Below, piece after piece: positions 35,603 to 48,420 of a DNA stretch of 64,000 nucleotides (the first letter of the stretch is position 1; every line of letters starts with the position of its first letter). Both the position numbers and the translations under genes were made by a program. Under the pieces are notes generated by a model. It did no database searches. It saw only the letters and a program-made list of their open reading frames with translations, and was not told where the DNA came from. Origin of the DNA: Elymus sibiricus (taxonomy: Eukaryota; Streptophyta; Magnoliopsida; Poales; Poaceae); assembly GCA_039707655.1 (NCBI GenBank), contig CM077665.1:312356486-312420485 (forward strand). Direction: 5' to 3'.

Positions 35603-37275
35603 TGATGTCTACTACACAACTTGTTCTTGTAGACTCGTGTTGGGCCTCCAAGCACAGAGTTTTGTAGGACAGTAGCAAATTTCCCTCAAGTGGATGACCT
35701 AAGGTTTATCAATCCGTGGGAGGCATAGGATGAAGATGGTCTCTCTCAAACAACCCTGCAACCAAATAACAAAAAGTCTCTTGTGTCCCCAACACACCAA
35801 ATACAATGGTAAATTGTATAGGTGCACTGGTTCGGCGAAGAGATGGTGATACAAGTGCAATATGGATGATAGATATAGGTTTTTGTAATCTGAAAATATA
35901 AAAACAGCTAGGTAGCAACTAACAAAAGTGAGCACAAACGGTATTGCAATGCTTGAAAACAAGGCCTAGGGTCCATACTTTTGCTAGTGCAATCTCTCGG
36001 CAATGCTAATATAATTGGATCACACAAGCATCCCTCAACGTGCAACGAAGAATCACTTCAAAGTTCTTATCTAGCGGAGAACATAAGAAGAAATTGTTTG
36101 TAGGGTATGAAACCACCTTAAAGTTATCCTTTCCGATCGATCTATCCAAGAGTTCGTACAAAAATAACACCAAGTTATCCTTTCCGATCAATCGATCTAG
36201 AGTTCGTACTAAAATAACACCATATGATACGCATCAACCAACTCTAATGTCACCTAGATACTCCAATGTCACCACAAGTATCCATGAGTTAATTATACGA
36301 CACGCATCAAACAATTTCAGATTCATAATACTCAATCCAACACAAAGAACCTCAAAGAGTGCCCAAGATTTCTACCGGAGAACATGGTATGAAAACGTGC
36401 AATCAACCCCTATGCATAGATCCCCTAGGTCATCGGAATCCGCAAGTTGATGCCTCAACATATATCAAGTGAATCAATAGAATACCCCAATGTCACTACG
36501 GGTATCCCACGCAAGACGTACATCAAGTGTTCTCAACCAAAATATTCAATCCAACATAATGACATCTCAACGGGAAAGATTCAATTCATCACAACATGAT
36601 AGCAAGGGAATGACATCATATGATCCGACTATATTAACAAAGCCCGTGATACATGAAGATCGTGACATCTCAAGAACACGAGAGAGGGAAATTGAACACA
36701 TAGCTACTGGTACATACCCTCAGCCCAGAGGGTGGACTACTCCCTCCTCGTCATGGCCTTCGCCGGGATGATGAAGATGGCCACCGGAGATGATCTACCC
36801 TCTCTGGCAAGGTACTGGAACGCCTCTAGATTGGTTTTTCGTCGATACAAAGAGTTGCGGCGGTGTAACTTCTCGCCTAGGGTTATTTCTGGGGGGTTCT
36901 GAATATATAGGATTTTTGGGCGTCGGTTTCACGCGAAGATGGGCCACGAGTGGACCACAAGACACCAGGGCGCGCCAGAGGGGCCTGGCGCGCCCTGGTG
37001 GGTTGTGCCCACCTCGTGGCTCTTCTAGCCCTCCAAAGAAGCTTCTAGTGCCTCTTTTGTTCCAAAAAAAATCGTCAAAAAGTTTCGTTGCATTTGGAGA
37101 ACTTTGATTTCTGCACAAAAAACAACACCACGGTAGTTCTGCTGAAAACAACGTCAGTCTGGGTTAGTTCTAAATAAATCATGTAAAGAGCATCAAAACC
37201 ATATAAAAGTATTGCAAACATAGGTGAATATGGCATGAATACTTCACAAATTATCGATACGTTGGAGACGTATCA
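35603..37275 (-). repeat. Element A 5' LTR
   Basis: It is 1673 bp, ends TTGGAGACGTATCA, and is followed by GTCGC and then by the continuing gag frame of element C. It carries GGCGCGCCAGAGGGGCCTGG near 36970-36989, a stretch absent from the left LTR. Confidence 0.87.
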
Positions 37276-37967
37276 GTCGCCACCGTGTTCATACACTCCC
37301 AGAATTGTCTAATCTCGTGTTCTGATTCTGCACCATCAAAGATGCTTAGCTGGCCAGGGAAACCACGAATTCGATCTGTGAACACAATTCAAAACGCGAT
37401 GTACCCGCACCTCGGTGCGATCCCTACAAGCAGAACACCCCGGTCGAAAGACCTCGGAAGAAGAAGAAAACCTCCGGCCACCCCAGAACAACACTCGACG
37501 GCCTCCTAGATAAACCATGCCCAATACATGCTATTCTGCTTAATTCCCGCCCGACTCACAGCCTTCACGACTGTTGGGTTGTGAGGCAGGTGGCTAAGGG
37601 AGGACCCGCCCTTCGGGTAGGTGCCCCCAGCCACGCAGAATAGTCCTCAGACAAATACGAAGTCATAATGATTTACGAGACCTTCGCGTCCAACAACCAG
37701 CGCAAACGAGCCCTACGGGAAATCAATTCTATTCGACAGGTGCCAACCCGGGGCACGTGGATAGACACACCGATCACCTTTGATCATAAAGATCAACCGA
37801 GCACGACCCCGAACAAGTGCCCCGCCGCGCTGGTCCTCAACCCAATTGTGGGTAGCTGCCGACTTCGGAAGGTGCTCATGGACTGAGGCAGCTGCCGAAA
37901 TCTGATATATGCACACACTTTGGGCAAAATGCACATTGATAAATCATGCATAGAACAGAGTGGTACC
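37276..37967 (+). pseudogene. Element C gag C-terminus and protease start
   Basis: It continues the gag frame (RHRVHTLPELSNLV), then two stops, then LDGLLDKPCPIHA and CWVVRQVAKGG, the usual plant gypsy gag C-terminal wording. It ends in the retropepsin active-site region RKVLMD, where the Gly after Asp is replaced by a TGA stop at 37885-37887 (family motif VLMDGGS). Element D enters at 37968. Confidence 0.75.
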
Positions 37968-39506
37968 TGATACGTCTCCGTCGTATCTATAATTTTTGAT
38001 TGTTTCATGCCAATATTCTACAACTTTTCATATACTTTTGCAACATTTTATATTATTATTGGGACTAACTTACTGATCCAGTGCCCAGTGTCAGTTCATG
38101 TTTTTTGTGTGTGTTTTGTTTCGCAGAAAATCCGTATCAAACGAAGCCCAAACGCGATAAAAATTTACGGATATGTTTTGGAATATATGTGAATTTTGGG
38201 AAGAAGAATCAACGCAACACGATGCCCGAGGTGTCCACAAGCCAACAGGGCACGGCCATGGGGTGGCCGCGCCGTGATGGCTTGTAGCCACCTAGTAAGT
38301 CAGTTAGGGCCCTTCTTTCGCCGCAACAAAGATAATTTTCGAGGGAAAATCCCCTCAAAATTTTAGCCCGATCGGAGTTACGGATCTCCGGATATTTAAG
38401 AAACAGTGAAGGGATCAGAAAACAGACGTGAAAACAGGATAGAAACAGAGAGAGATCCAATCTCGGAGGGGCTGCTGCCCTATGGGAGCCATGGCGGCCA
38501 TGGACCAGAGGGGAAACTCTCCTCCCATCTAGGGGGAGACCAAGGAAGAAGAATAAGGAGTGGGGCTCTCTCCCCTTCTCTCCTGGTTGCGTCGGAGCGT
38601 CGCTGGGGCAACCATCGTGACAGTGATCTACACCAACAACTTCGCTGCCGTCACCACCAACTCTCTCCCCCTCTATGAAGCGGTGTAAAACCTCCATTCC
38701 CCGTTGTAATCTCTACTTAAACATGGTGCTTAATGCTATATATTATTATCCAATGATGTGTGGCTATCCTATGATGGTTGAGTAGATTTCTTTTGTCCTA
38801 TGGGTTGATTGATGATGGTGACTGGTTTGAGTTGTATGTTTTATATTTGTGCTGTACTATGGTGCCTTCCGTGCCACGCACACGTGGGGGATTCCCATTG
38901 TATGGTGTTGCAATATGTTTATGCGCTTATAGTGGGCGGCTAGAGTGACAGAAGCTTACACCCGAGTAAGGGGGTTGCTTACGTATGGGAGTAAAGAGGA
39001 CTTGATGTGTTAATGCCATGGTTGGGTTTTACCTTAATGATCTTTAGTAGTTGTGGACGCTTGCTAGAGTTCCAATCATAAGTGCATATTATCCAAGTAC
39101 GGAAAGTATGTTAGCGTATGCCTCTTCCTCATATAAAACTGCAAGAATGATTACCGGTCTAGTTATCGATTGCCTAGGGACAAATCTTTCTCTTGTGCTA
39201 CAAAAAGCTTTCTACTAAACAATTAACTTAATTAATATTTATCTAAACAACCCCTAACTTTTATTTACTTGTTCTTTATTATCTTGCAAACCTATCTTTT
39301 TACCCCTACTAAGTACTTCTAGTATTCTTCCCGCAAAATAGTTTCCTACTTGTTCTAGGTAAAGTAAGCATTAGCATGCTTAGAGTTGTATTGGTGGTCA
39401 ATAGAACTTGAGAGAATATTAATTCTACCTTTAGCTCCTTGTTGGGTTTGACCCTCTTACTTATCGAAAAAGGCTACAAACGACCCCCTACACTTGTGGG
39501 TTATCA
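37968..39506 (+). repeat. Element D 5' LTR
   Basis: It begins TGATACGTCTCCGTCGTATC and ends CTTGTGGGTTATCA. The head is related to the LTRs of A and B. It contains a GC-rich section near 38460-38680. Confidence 0.85.
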
Positions 39507-39675
39507 AGACCTTTTTCTCGCACCGTTGTCGAGGAGCAATAGCGTGGCGGTTGATATTCTCCTGTGTGCTTGTTTGATTTATCACTAAGTAATTTTATTT
39601 TCTGTTCTAAGTTGTTTTCTATCTTTAGTTATTGGTAGGAAACGCAAAATACCAAATTTTTGTTGTTGTACTTGC

Positions 39676-40875
39676 TAACCCAGTGGTTCAGGAACCACCC
39701 AAAATCTACCATACCGCTGAAGCTTTTTACTTGGATCATCTTCGATCCCTTTGTGCTCGTGCTGAAAACGAACTAGCTTGGTTGAGGGAAAATCATTAGA
39801 TGAGCATGCTCATTTTATGCGACACCGCTTATCTCAAAAAGGGAAACTCTTATGGCATCAAATTATTTGTTTGTATTACTATGCTTGGAATTTATGTGAA
39901 ATACATGATTTTACTTATTGTTCTGAAGACACTAAAAAACACCTTCTCTATCAATGCGTGTTTAATGATAATGAAATACTATCTTCTTATGCCAAAGATG
40001 TCTATGTTTATTATGATATTGAACAAATTGAAGAATTTGTTGCTTTTAAGGCTGCATATGAAATTGCTTCTTTGATTGAAAAGTATGATGCTATTCTTTA
40101 CAAATCTGAAATTTTTGGCATACTTAAATATCGCTATGAAAACTATGCTTCTAATGCTCATGTTAAAGAATTTATTGAAAGAATGCCTGCTGCCTCGAAA
40201 GAGACTAATATTTTGCAGGAATCTATGGAAGAAGAAATTGCTGAAACTGTGAGCTCATTAGATGAAAAAGATGAGGAGAAGAGCGAAGGACAAAAGGAGG
40301 AAGAGCGGATTGATCACCCGCGCCCACCTTCTAATGAGAGTAACTCTTCAACTCATACATTGTTTAATTTCCCTTCGTGCTTACCGGAGGATGAATACTT
40401 TTGCTATGATCCCTTGGATTCATTTGAAATATCCCATTTTGATGAACTTGATGCTTGCTATGCTTGTGGCCATGATGCCGACATGAATTATGCTTATGGA
40501 GATGAACTTGCTGTAGGTTCTTATGTTAAGAATGAAATTGTTGCTATTTCACCCACACATGATAGTCCTATTATCCTTTTGAATTCTCCCAACTACAGCA
40601 TATCGGAGAAGTTTTCACTTATTAAGGATTATATTAATGGGTTGCGTTTTACCACTACACATGATGATTTTGATGGATATAATATGCATGTGCTTGTTGA
40701 TCCTACTCGCAATTATTATGAGAGAGGAACCAAATCTTCACCTCTCTATGTTTCCAATATGATAAAATTGCAAGAAACTACTTATGCTATGTATTGGCCT
40801 TTACTTTGTGTGAATGAATTGTTTTTTTATGACATGACAATGCATTGGAAGAGAGTTGACTTCGTTGTCACATGA
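39676..40875 (+). pseudogene. Unknown ORF of element D, related to those of A and B, frameshifted
   Basis: An N-terminal piece (PPKIYHTAEAFYLDHLRSLC, then ENELAWLRENH) ends at a TAG near 39797. The frame shifts by one base there and continues open for about 360 residues (39778-40875). The long part has an acidic Lys/Glu centre (DEKDEEKSEGQKEEE) and a C-terminal DPTRNYYERGT, a hydrophobic WPLLCVNELFFYD segment and MTMHWKRV, matching in order ENYYEGGT, LPMLVDS and IPMHRKWVR in the ORFs of A and B. No ATG precedes the first piece. No known enzyme motif was seen. Similarity between such diverged elements suggests a conserved but unnamed protein. Confidence 0.65.
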
Positions 40876-43800
40876 TATATATCACTTTGTGCTCGGTACT
40901 TAATTACAAATCATTGTTAATTAAAATTGGCTTTGATATACTTTGGGATCCGGGTGGATCAATTACTTGAGCACTATATGCCTAGCTTAATGGCTTTAAA
41001 GAAAGCGCTACCAGGGAGACAACCAGTAAGTTTTAGAGAGTCATTTTATTCTGTTGTGTGATTTTAAAATAATTAATAAATAAATAAAGTGGGGAACCTA
41101 AAACCTTTTCATAAAGAAAAGTGAAAGTGAGAAAGATGAGCACCGTTGAAGTGGGGGACGTCCTTGAACTTTTGTTCATGCCCATGGAAACTTTGTGAAT
41201 CTTGATTACATCAAATATTCAACAAAAATAATTATCCCCTTGTAAAAATCCATTGTATTATAAAAATAATGCGCCAAGATTTACCTTTAGGGTGTTTGAA
41301 TTGCTTGTTTGATATGTGCTATGCAAAAACAGAAACTTTTGCTATAGTGTTTGAATTTTCATATTTTACTGGAACGTAAAAAATTCTGAAATTTTTAAAC
41401 ATTACTATTATGCAAAAAAAATATTATGTCCTAATTTTCAGAATTTTTCGAGTTACATAAGTATAAGTTTCATCTTCATCTTTACAGATTGTCCTGTTTT
41501 TCACAGATTGCTATTATAGTTGCTTTGTCTGCTTATGTTTGAATTCTTGTTGAGCCCCATTGACTTGGGAGCCATAGAATTGCGATAGAATACAGTAGGT
41601 AATGTTGTATTATAATCATAAAATAATGTTATGGCAGGACATGATGAGATTTGATGTTATATGTACTAACCTTTCTAATAAAAGTTCTGTCAAGTTTTGT
41701 GTGGATGAAGTGTTCGAAGATCGAGGAAGTATGGATATCAGAAGAATAAGGAGAGACAAGAGTCCAAGCTTGGGGATGCCCAAGGCACTGTAAGTAAATA
41801 TTCAAGGAGACTCAAGCGTCTAAGCTTGGGGATGCCCTGAAAGGCATCCCATCTTTCTTCCTCGACAAGTATAGGTATGTCTCGGTTTTTTGTTTTGTTC
41901 ACATGACATGCGTAAATTCTTGGAGCGTCGTGTGCCTTTTATTTTTATTTTAATAATGCTCCATGCTGGTATGGGAAAGTCCATGGTTTATTTATAGAAT
42001 GCTCTTTGCACTTCACTTATATCTTTTGAGTATGGATTTATAGAATGCTTCGTGTGCTTCAGTTATATCATTTGAAGTTTGGATTCCTATTTCTCTACGT
42101 ATAGAAGACCATTATTTGTAGAATGCTCTTTTGCTTCACTTATATTTATTAGAGTGTGGCCTTTTGTAGAAAGAAAATAAACTCTCGTGCTTCACTTATA
42201 GCTATTTATAGAGTCAACAATAATTGGTCATTCACATGGTTAGTCATAAAATCCTACATAAAACTTGTAGATCACTGATATGATATATTTGATTCCTTGC
42301 AATAGTTTTTCGATATTAAGATGGTAATATGTGGGGGCGCTAGTGATTGATTTTGGTTTAGTAAGAATATTTGTGTTAAGGTTTGTGATTCCCGAAGCAT
42401 GCACGTATAGTCTCTAGTTATGCGATGAAGTTGGAGCATGATTTATCCTTTATTGAAGTCCTTGTGCTGTTTGAGTCGGGGGCGCGCGATGGTTAACTCC
42501 TCCCAACCTCCCCCCCTAGTGGTGCGCTGGTAGTACTTTAATTCGAGAAAGCTAATAAAACTTTTACAATAAGTATATGAGCTCTTTATGACTAATGTGA
42601 GTCCACGGATTATACGCACTCTCAGCTTTCCGCAATTTGCTAGCCTCTTTGGTGCCGTGCATTACCCATTCTCACCTCGAGGATCGGTGCAGTTTCGTCG
42701 GTGCATCCAAACCCCGTGATATGATACACTCTATCACACATAAGCCACCTTATATCTTCCTCAAAACAACCACCATACCTACCTATTATGGCATTTCCAT
42801 AGCCACTCCAAGATATATTGCCATGAAACTTCCACCGTTACATCACACGACTTGTGTGTTCATCATCATATTGCTTTGCATGATCATATAACTGACATAG
42901 TATTTGTGGCAAAGCCACCATTCATCATTGTTTACATGTTATGCTAGATCATTGCACATCCTGGTACACTGCTAGAGGCATTCATATAGAGTCATCTTAT
43001 ATCATCATTGAGTTGTTATATCGAGTTGTAAGTAAATAAGAGTGTGATGATCATCATTATTAGAGCATTGTCCTAGTGAAGAAAGGATGATGGAGACTAT
43101 GATTCCCCCACAAGTCGGGATGAGATTTCGAACGAAAAATGAAAAAATGGGGGAGGCCAAATGAGCCCACCAAGAAAAAGAAAAAAAAGAAAAAAGAAAG
43201 AAAGAAAAAAAGAAAGAAAAAAAGAAAAAAAGAGAAAGGAAAAAATAAATGAGAGAAAAGAGAGAAGGGTCTTTGCTACTATCCTTTACCACACTTGTGC
43301 CTCAAAGTGGCACCATGTTCTTCATATAGAGAGTCTCCTGAGTTGTCATTTTCATATGCTAGTGGGAATTTTTCATTATAGAACTTGGCTTGTATATTCC
43401 GATGATGGGCTTCCTCAAATGCCTGAGGTCTTCATGAGCAAGCAAGTTGGATGCACACCCACTTAGCTTCCATTGAGCTTTCATACACTTATAGCTCAGT
43501 GCATCCGTTGCATGGCAATCCCTACTCCTCGCATTGATATCTATTGATGGGCATCTTCATAGCCCGTTGATACGCCTAGTTGATGTGAGACTTTCTTTCC
43601 GCTTTGACTCCTTTGATATCTACCACCATACTCTATTCCACCTATATGCTATGTCCATGGCTCACGCTCATATATTGAGTAAAGTTGAAAATGCTGAAGC
43701 GCTGAAAAAGTATGAACCAAATGCCTGACTTGACATCGGGGTGCTCATGATTTATACTTTATGCTAGGAAAACTAAGCAAGACAGGCTATATGATTTTGT

Positions 43801-44035
43801 AGGGATAGTGTTCTTTAGCGTTATTATTTTAAAAGGCACGATCGTTTGTTGGTGTGCCTGAGTATTGATGTCTTTATATCAAATGATAAACTATTGACTT
43901 GAATTACTTGTATCTTAATATTCATGCCGTGATTAGACATTTGTTCAAGATTATGTTAGGTAGCATTCCACATCAAAAAAATTCTTTTTATCATTTACCT
44001 ACTCGAGGACGAGCAGGAATTAAGCTTAAGGATGC
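40876..44035 (+). other. Element D non-coding internal region
   Basis: No gene was seen. It contains GCGCTACCAGGGAGACAACC near 41007-41026 (counterpart of the GTTGCCTCCCAACAAGCG of A, B and E), one ~700-bp module equivalent (about 41270-41850), two PPT-like motifs, a purine-only tract of A with scattered G at 43169-43255, and the PPT at its right end. Confidence 0.6.
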
Positions 44036-45577
44036 TGATAAGTCTTTGGCATATCTATAATTTTTGATTGTTTCATGCCAATATTCTACAACTTTCATAT
44101 ACTTTTGGCAACATTCTATATTATTTTTGGGACTAACTAACTAATCCAGTGCGCAGTGTCAGTTCCTGTTTTTTTGTGTGTTTTGTTTCACGGAAAATCC
44201 ATATCAAACGAAGTACAGACGCGATAATTTTTTTGGAAATTATTTTCGAATATATGTGAATTTTGGGAAGAAGAATCAACGCAACACGGTGCCCGAGGTG
44301 CCCACAAGCCAACAGGGCGCGACCAGGGGGTGGCCACATCCTGATGACTTGTGGTCACTCCGTAAGTCGGTTGGGGCCCTTCTTTCGCTGCAAGAAAGAT
44401 AATTTCCGAAGGAAAATCTCCTCAAAATTTCAGCCCGATCGGATTTACGGATCTCCGTATATTTAAGAAATAGTGAAGGGATCAGAAAACAGACGCGAAA
44501 ACAGGAGAGAAACAGAGAGAGATCCAATCTCGGAGGGGTTGTTGCCCTACGGGATCCATGGCGGCCATGGACCAGAGGGGAAACTCTCCTCCCATCTAGG
44601 GGGGAGACCAAGGAAGAATAAGAAGGAGGGGGGGGCTCTCTCCCCCTCTCTCCCGGTGGCTCCAGAGCGCCGCCGGGGCAACCATCGTTATGGCGATCTA
44701 CACCAACAACTTTGCCGCCGTCACCACCAACTCTCCCTCCTCTATGCAGCGGCGTAAAACCTCTATTCGCTACTGTAATCTCTACTTAAACATGGTGCTT
44801 AATGCTATATATTAATATCCAATGATGTGTGGCTATCCTATGATGTTTGAGTAGATTTCTTTTGTCCTATGGGTTGATTGATGATCCTGATTGGTTTGGT
44901 AGTATGTTTTATATTGGTGTTGTCCTATGGTGCCTTTCGTGCGGCGCACATGTGGGGGATTCCCGCTGTAGGGTGTTGCAATATGTTTATGATTCACTTA
45001 TAGTGGGCGGCTAGAGTGACAGAAGCTTACACCCGAGTAAGGGGGTTGTTTACGTATGGGAGTAAAGAGGACTTGATGTGTTAATTATATGGTTGGGTTT
45101 TTCCTCAATGATCTTTAGTAGTTGCAGACACTTGCTAGAGTTCCAATCATAAGTGCATATGATCCAAGTACGGAAAGTATGTTAGCGTATGCCTCTGCCG
45201 CTTATAAAACTGCAACAATGATTACCGGTCTAGTTATCGATTGCCTAGGGACAAATCTTCCTCTTGTGCTACAAAAAGCTTTCTACTGAACGATTAAATT
45301 AATTAATATTTATCTAAATAACCCCTAACTTTTATTTACTTGTTCTTAATTATCTTGCAAACCTATCTTTTTACCCCTACTAAGTACTTCTAGTATTCTT
45401 CCCGCAAAGTAGTTTCCTACTTGTTCTAGGTAAAGTAAGCGTTAGCGTGCGTAGAGTTGTATCGGTGGTGGATAGAACTGGAGAGAATATCAATTCTACC
45501 TTTAGCTCCTCATTGGGTTCGACACTCTTACTTATCGAAAAAGGCTACAAACGATCCCCTACACTTGTGGGTTATCA
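44036..45577 (+). repeat. Element D 3' LTR
   Basis: It begins TGATAAGTCTTTGGCATATC (mutated from the 5' LTR head), is 1542 bp long, and ends GTGGGTTATCA. Differences from the 5' LTR are mostly C/T and G/A, as expected for methylated repeats. Confidence 0.85.
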
Positions 45578-45580
45578 GCA

Positions 45581-46894
45581 GTACCTTTAAAGGTATAATA
45601 CCCGGGCGAGAAGCACGCTGCAGCGGAAAAATAACCCTGGATGTAGTCTTCGGAACACCGGCCAATTACCGCTCCGAAGAGGTTACGTTCCACATCGCCC
45701 CTTTTAAGAGTGGATATCATGCCCTCCTAGGGCAGGACAACTTCTCCTAATTCCAAACAGTACCGCATTACGGCTACATGAAGCTCAAAATGTCGGGCCA
45801 CAACAGTATCATTACTATCTCAAGCTACCCCGACAGAGCACTCAAAGTCGAGAATAAAATGGCGTCACTCGCCCTCAAATCCTTGTTCGAAGCCCTCGTG
45901 GCCAAGGAGTTGACCACACTATGTGCCGAAGTCAATCAAGATGATGTCATCCTTGACAAACGATCAAAGTCTACTTCATTCAAGCCGGCTGACGAAATAG
46001 TCAAGTTCCAAGTACACCCCACGGACCGAGCTAAAACAACGTCCATTGGGGCGAACCTCGATCTCGAGATTGGTGAGGCTCTACGCAATTTCCTTAGGGA
46101 AAACTAGGATATATTTGCCTGTCACCCTTTCGATATGCCGGGGATACCCCGCAGGGAACACAACCTAAACGTATTAAAAGGCTACAATCTTGTCAAACAA
46201 ACACTTCGACATTTCTCTGAACCCTAGCGTCAAGCAATGGGCGAGGAACTGGCTAAACTACTGGAGGTCGGGTTCATCCAAGATATAAACACCCCGACTG
46301 GCTTACCAACTTGGTTATGGTACCAAAGAAGGAAAGGTCATTGTGCTTGTGCGTCAATTTTAAAGACCTCAATAAAGCCTGCCCCAAGGACCCCTTCCCA
46401 TTACCACGCATTGACCAAATCGTGGACGCCACAGCAAGGCACGAGTCAGTGTGCTTCCTGGATGCCTATTTAGGATACCATCAAATAAATATCAAAGAAT
46501 CCAACCAGGCAGCAACAACATTCATCACACCTTATGGGTCGTTCTGTTTTAACACGATGCTCTTCGGGCTAAAGAACGTCAGCACCATATACCAACGCAT
46601 GATTCAATCATGCTTAGAGAAACACATCGGGAAGACCGTAGCATTGACGATGTAGTTGTTAAAACTAAACATGTTGGACAACTGGTAAAAAACCTCCGTG
46701 ATACATTCGCCAGCCTACAGGAATATCAAATTAAGCTCAATCCGGAGAAATGCGTCTTCGGAGTCCCAGTTGGCAAACTCCCCGGCTTTATCATATCTAG
46801 CCGAGGAATCGAGGCCAATCCGGCAAAAATACGAGCCTTGGACCATTTGGAGGTACCAACAGAGCTCAAACACGTACTAAAACTAGCAGGATGC
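45581..46894 (+). pseudogene. pol: Element C protease C-terminus and reverse transcriptase (broken)
   Basis: It reads STFKGIIPGREARCSG, then VVFGTPANYRSEEVTF and SGYHALLGQDNFS (end of the protease region). After stops comes RT: VPKKERSLCLCVNFKDLNKA, FLDAYLGYHQI, FITPYGSFCFNTMLFGLKN. The catalytic box is RSIDDVVVKTK instead of YxDD and lies across a frameshift (about 46620). It ends LKHVLKLAGC, where Sirevirus F enters (TSD GATGC at 46890-46894); RT continues after it at 55850. Confidence 0.8.
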
Positions 46895-48420
46895 TGTGGG
46901 ATCGAGAAGGGACGTCTAGAGGGGGGTGAATAGACTACTTGGCAAATTAAAAATCTAACATTTTCCCAATTTTAATGGTTGGCAGATTTTAACAATTCTA
47001 ACAAGTCTAGTACACCCTACACATGCTAGTCAACAAGTATAGCAGCGGAAAGTAAAGACAAGCATATATAAGAAAGAGTAGAGGTAGGAAGATCAAACGC
47101 AATTGATGACACGAAGATTTTTCCCGTGGTTCCGATAGGTAGTGCTATCATACATCCATGCCGATGGAGACTTCAACCCACGGAGGGTAGCGGTCGCGGG
47201 AGTCCACGGAGGGCTCCACCCATAAGGGTCAACAAAGTAGCAACCTCGTCTATTCCATCACGACTTCCGTTCACGAAGGACTAGCCTCACTATGGGTAGA
47301 TCTTCACGAAGTAGGTGGTCTCCTTGCCCGTACAAACTTCTTGGTTCAACTCCACAACAAGAAGAATGAGGCTCCCAAGCGACACCTAACCAATCTAGGA
47401 GACACCACTCTCCAAAAGGTAATAGATTTGGTAACAATGATGAAATCCTTGCTCTTGTGCTTCAAAAGATAGTCTCCTCAACACACAATCACTCTCTCAT
47501 AGATTTGGCATGGTAGAAGAGGTTGATTGGGTGGAAAGCAACTTGGGGAGGCTAGAAATCAAGATTCATATGGTTGGAGTGGAAGATCTTGATCTCAACA
47601 CATGAGTAGGTGGCTCTCTCTTAGAAAATGAATGGGGCAAGTGTAGGTATGTTCTGTGTGCTTCCTCTGCGAGTGAGAGGAGGTGGAGGGGTATATATAG
47701 GCATATCCAAAAATCCAACCATTACAACATTATTGCCAAACTTGGTGAAACCGGAGTAAAAACTCGGTTGCACTGACTGGTGCAAAATGTGGCAACTTTC
47801 GGCTGTTTGGTGAGACCGATATATAAATCTCGGTGGTACCGATATGGGTGACCTAGGTAGTTTCCAAATCTCGGTGAGACCAATTTCCAAAACTCGGAAA
47901 TTCCGATTCTTGAAAATGGCTAACCAAAAAGTTGGTCACTGGTTTCGGTTGCACCGAATGAAATGTTGGTGGCACCGAGAACTTAGGGTTTTGGCTAGGA
48001 TCTGTCTAGGGTTAAAACTTGGTAGGGCCGATTTTGGAAACTTGGTGGCACCGATTTTAGTGGTAGGGTTTAGACATAGATTTTGTGGGAGAATTTCATG
48101 TGTATATTTGGTGGCTAATCTCTAAGCACCTGAGCAACCAGATCATCATAGAAACCTCATCCCCTTTTAATAGTATTGACATTCCTATGGACTCAAAAGT
48201 GATTTCTCACAAAATGTAAAATGTAGAGTCTTCAAGCTTGTTGATTTTGCTAATCCTATTCCATTTCTTCTTCTTCTCTCCTTAGGGATTCTCCACACAT
48301 TCCATAGCCAATCTTCTATGTGGACTTCATCTGAAGTAAACTAGGTAAAACTATTAGTCCAACAGACAATGTATGTTGTCATGAATTATCAAAACCTCCA
48401 AGGGAGCAAACATGCTTTCA
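46895..48420 (-). repeat. Sirevirus F 3' LTR
   Basis: It is 1526 bp, from TGTGGGATCGAG to CATGCTTTCA on the plus strand. On the minus strand a TATATATA box lies near 47691-47699. CGGT/ACCG half-palindromes are frequent at 47740-48070. Confidence 0.87.

Larger units (their letters stand above)
10278..37275 (-). mobile_element. Element A: non-autonomous gypsy element, complete ends
   Basis: The 5' LTR is on the right (35603-37275) and the 3' LTR on the left (10278-11938). Flanking 5-mers are CTCGC (10273-10277) and GTCGC (37276-37280), one mismatch apart, with the gag frame of element C continuing across. The internal domain is 11939-12924 plus 32442-35602, split by element B. It has a tRNA-Asp primer site, a PPT next to the 3' LTR (plus strand GCATCCCCAAGCTTAATTCC from 11939), two diverged ~700-bp modules and a single ORF of unknown function. 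No gag, protease, RT or integrase was found, so it must depend on proteins supplied by another element. Confidence 0.85.
37968..45580 (+). mobile_element. Element D: older non-autonomous gypsy element
   Basis: The 5' LTR is 37968-39506 and the 3' LTR 44036-45577. TSD GTACC lies at 37963-37967 and 45581-45585, with three extra bases (GCA) between the 3' LTR end and the TSD. The primer site near 39517-39534 is degenerate (CGCACCGTTGTCGAGGA against GGCGCCGTTGCCGGGGA). It has one broken ORF, no gag-pol domains, two internal AAGCTTGGGGATG motifs (41766, 41822) and a PPT TAAGCTTAAGGATGC at 44021-44035. Its LTRs have diverged more than those of A or B, so it is older. Confidence 0.83.

Noticed and set aside
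38406..38697. Overlapping open frames on both strands, also at 44276-44757
   Set aside because: They lie in the GC-rich part of both LTRs of element D, have no domain and are changed between the two copies.
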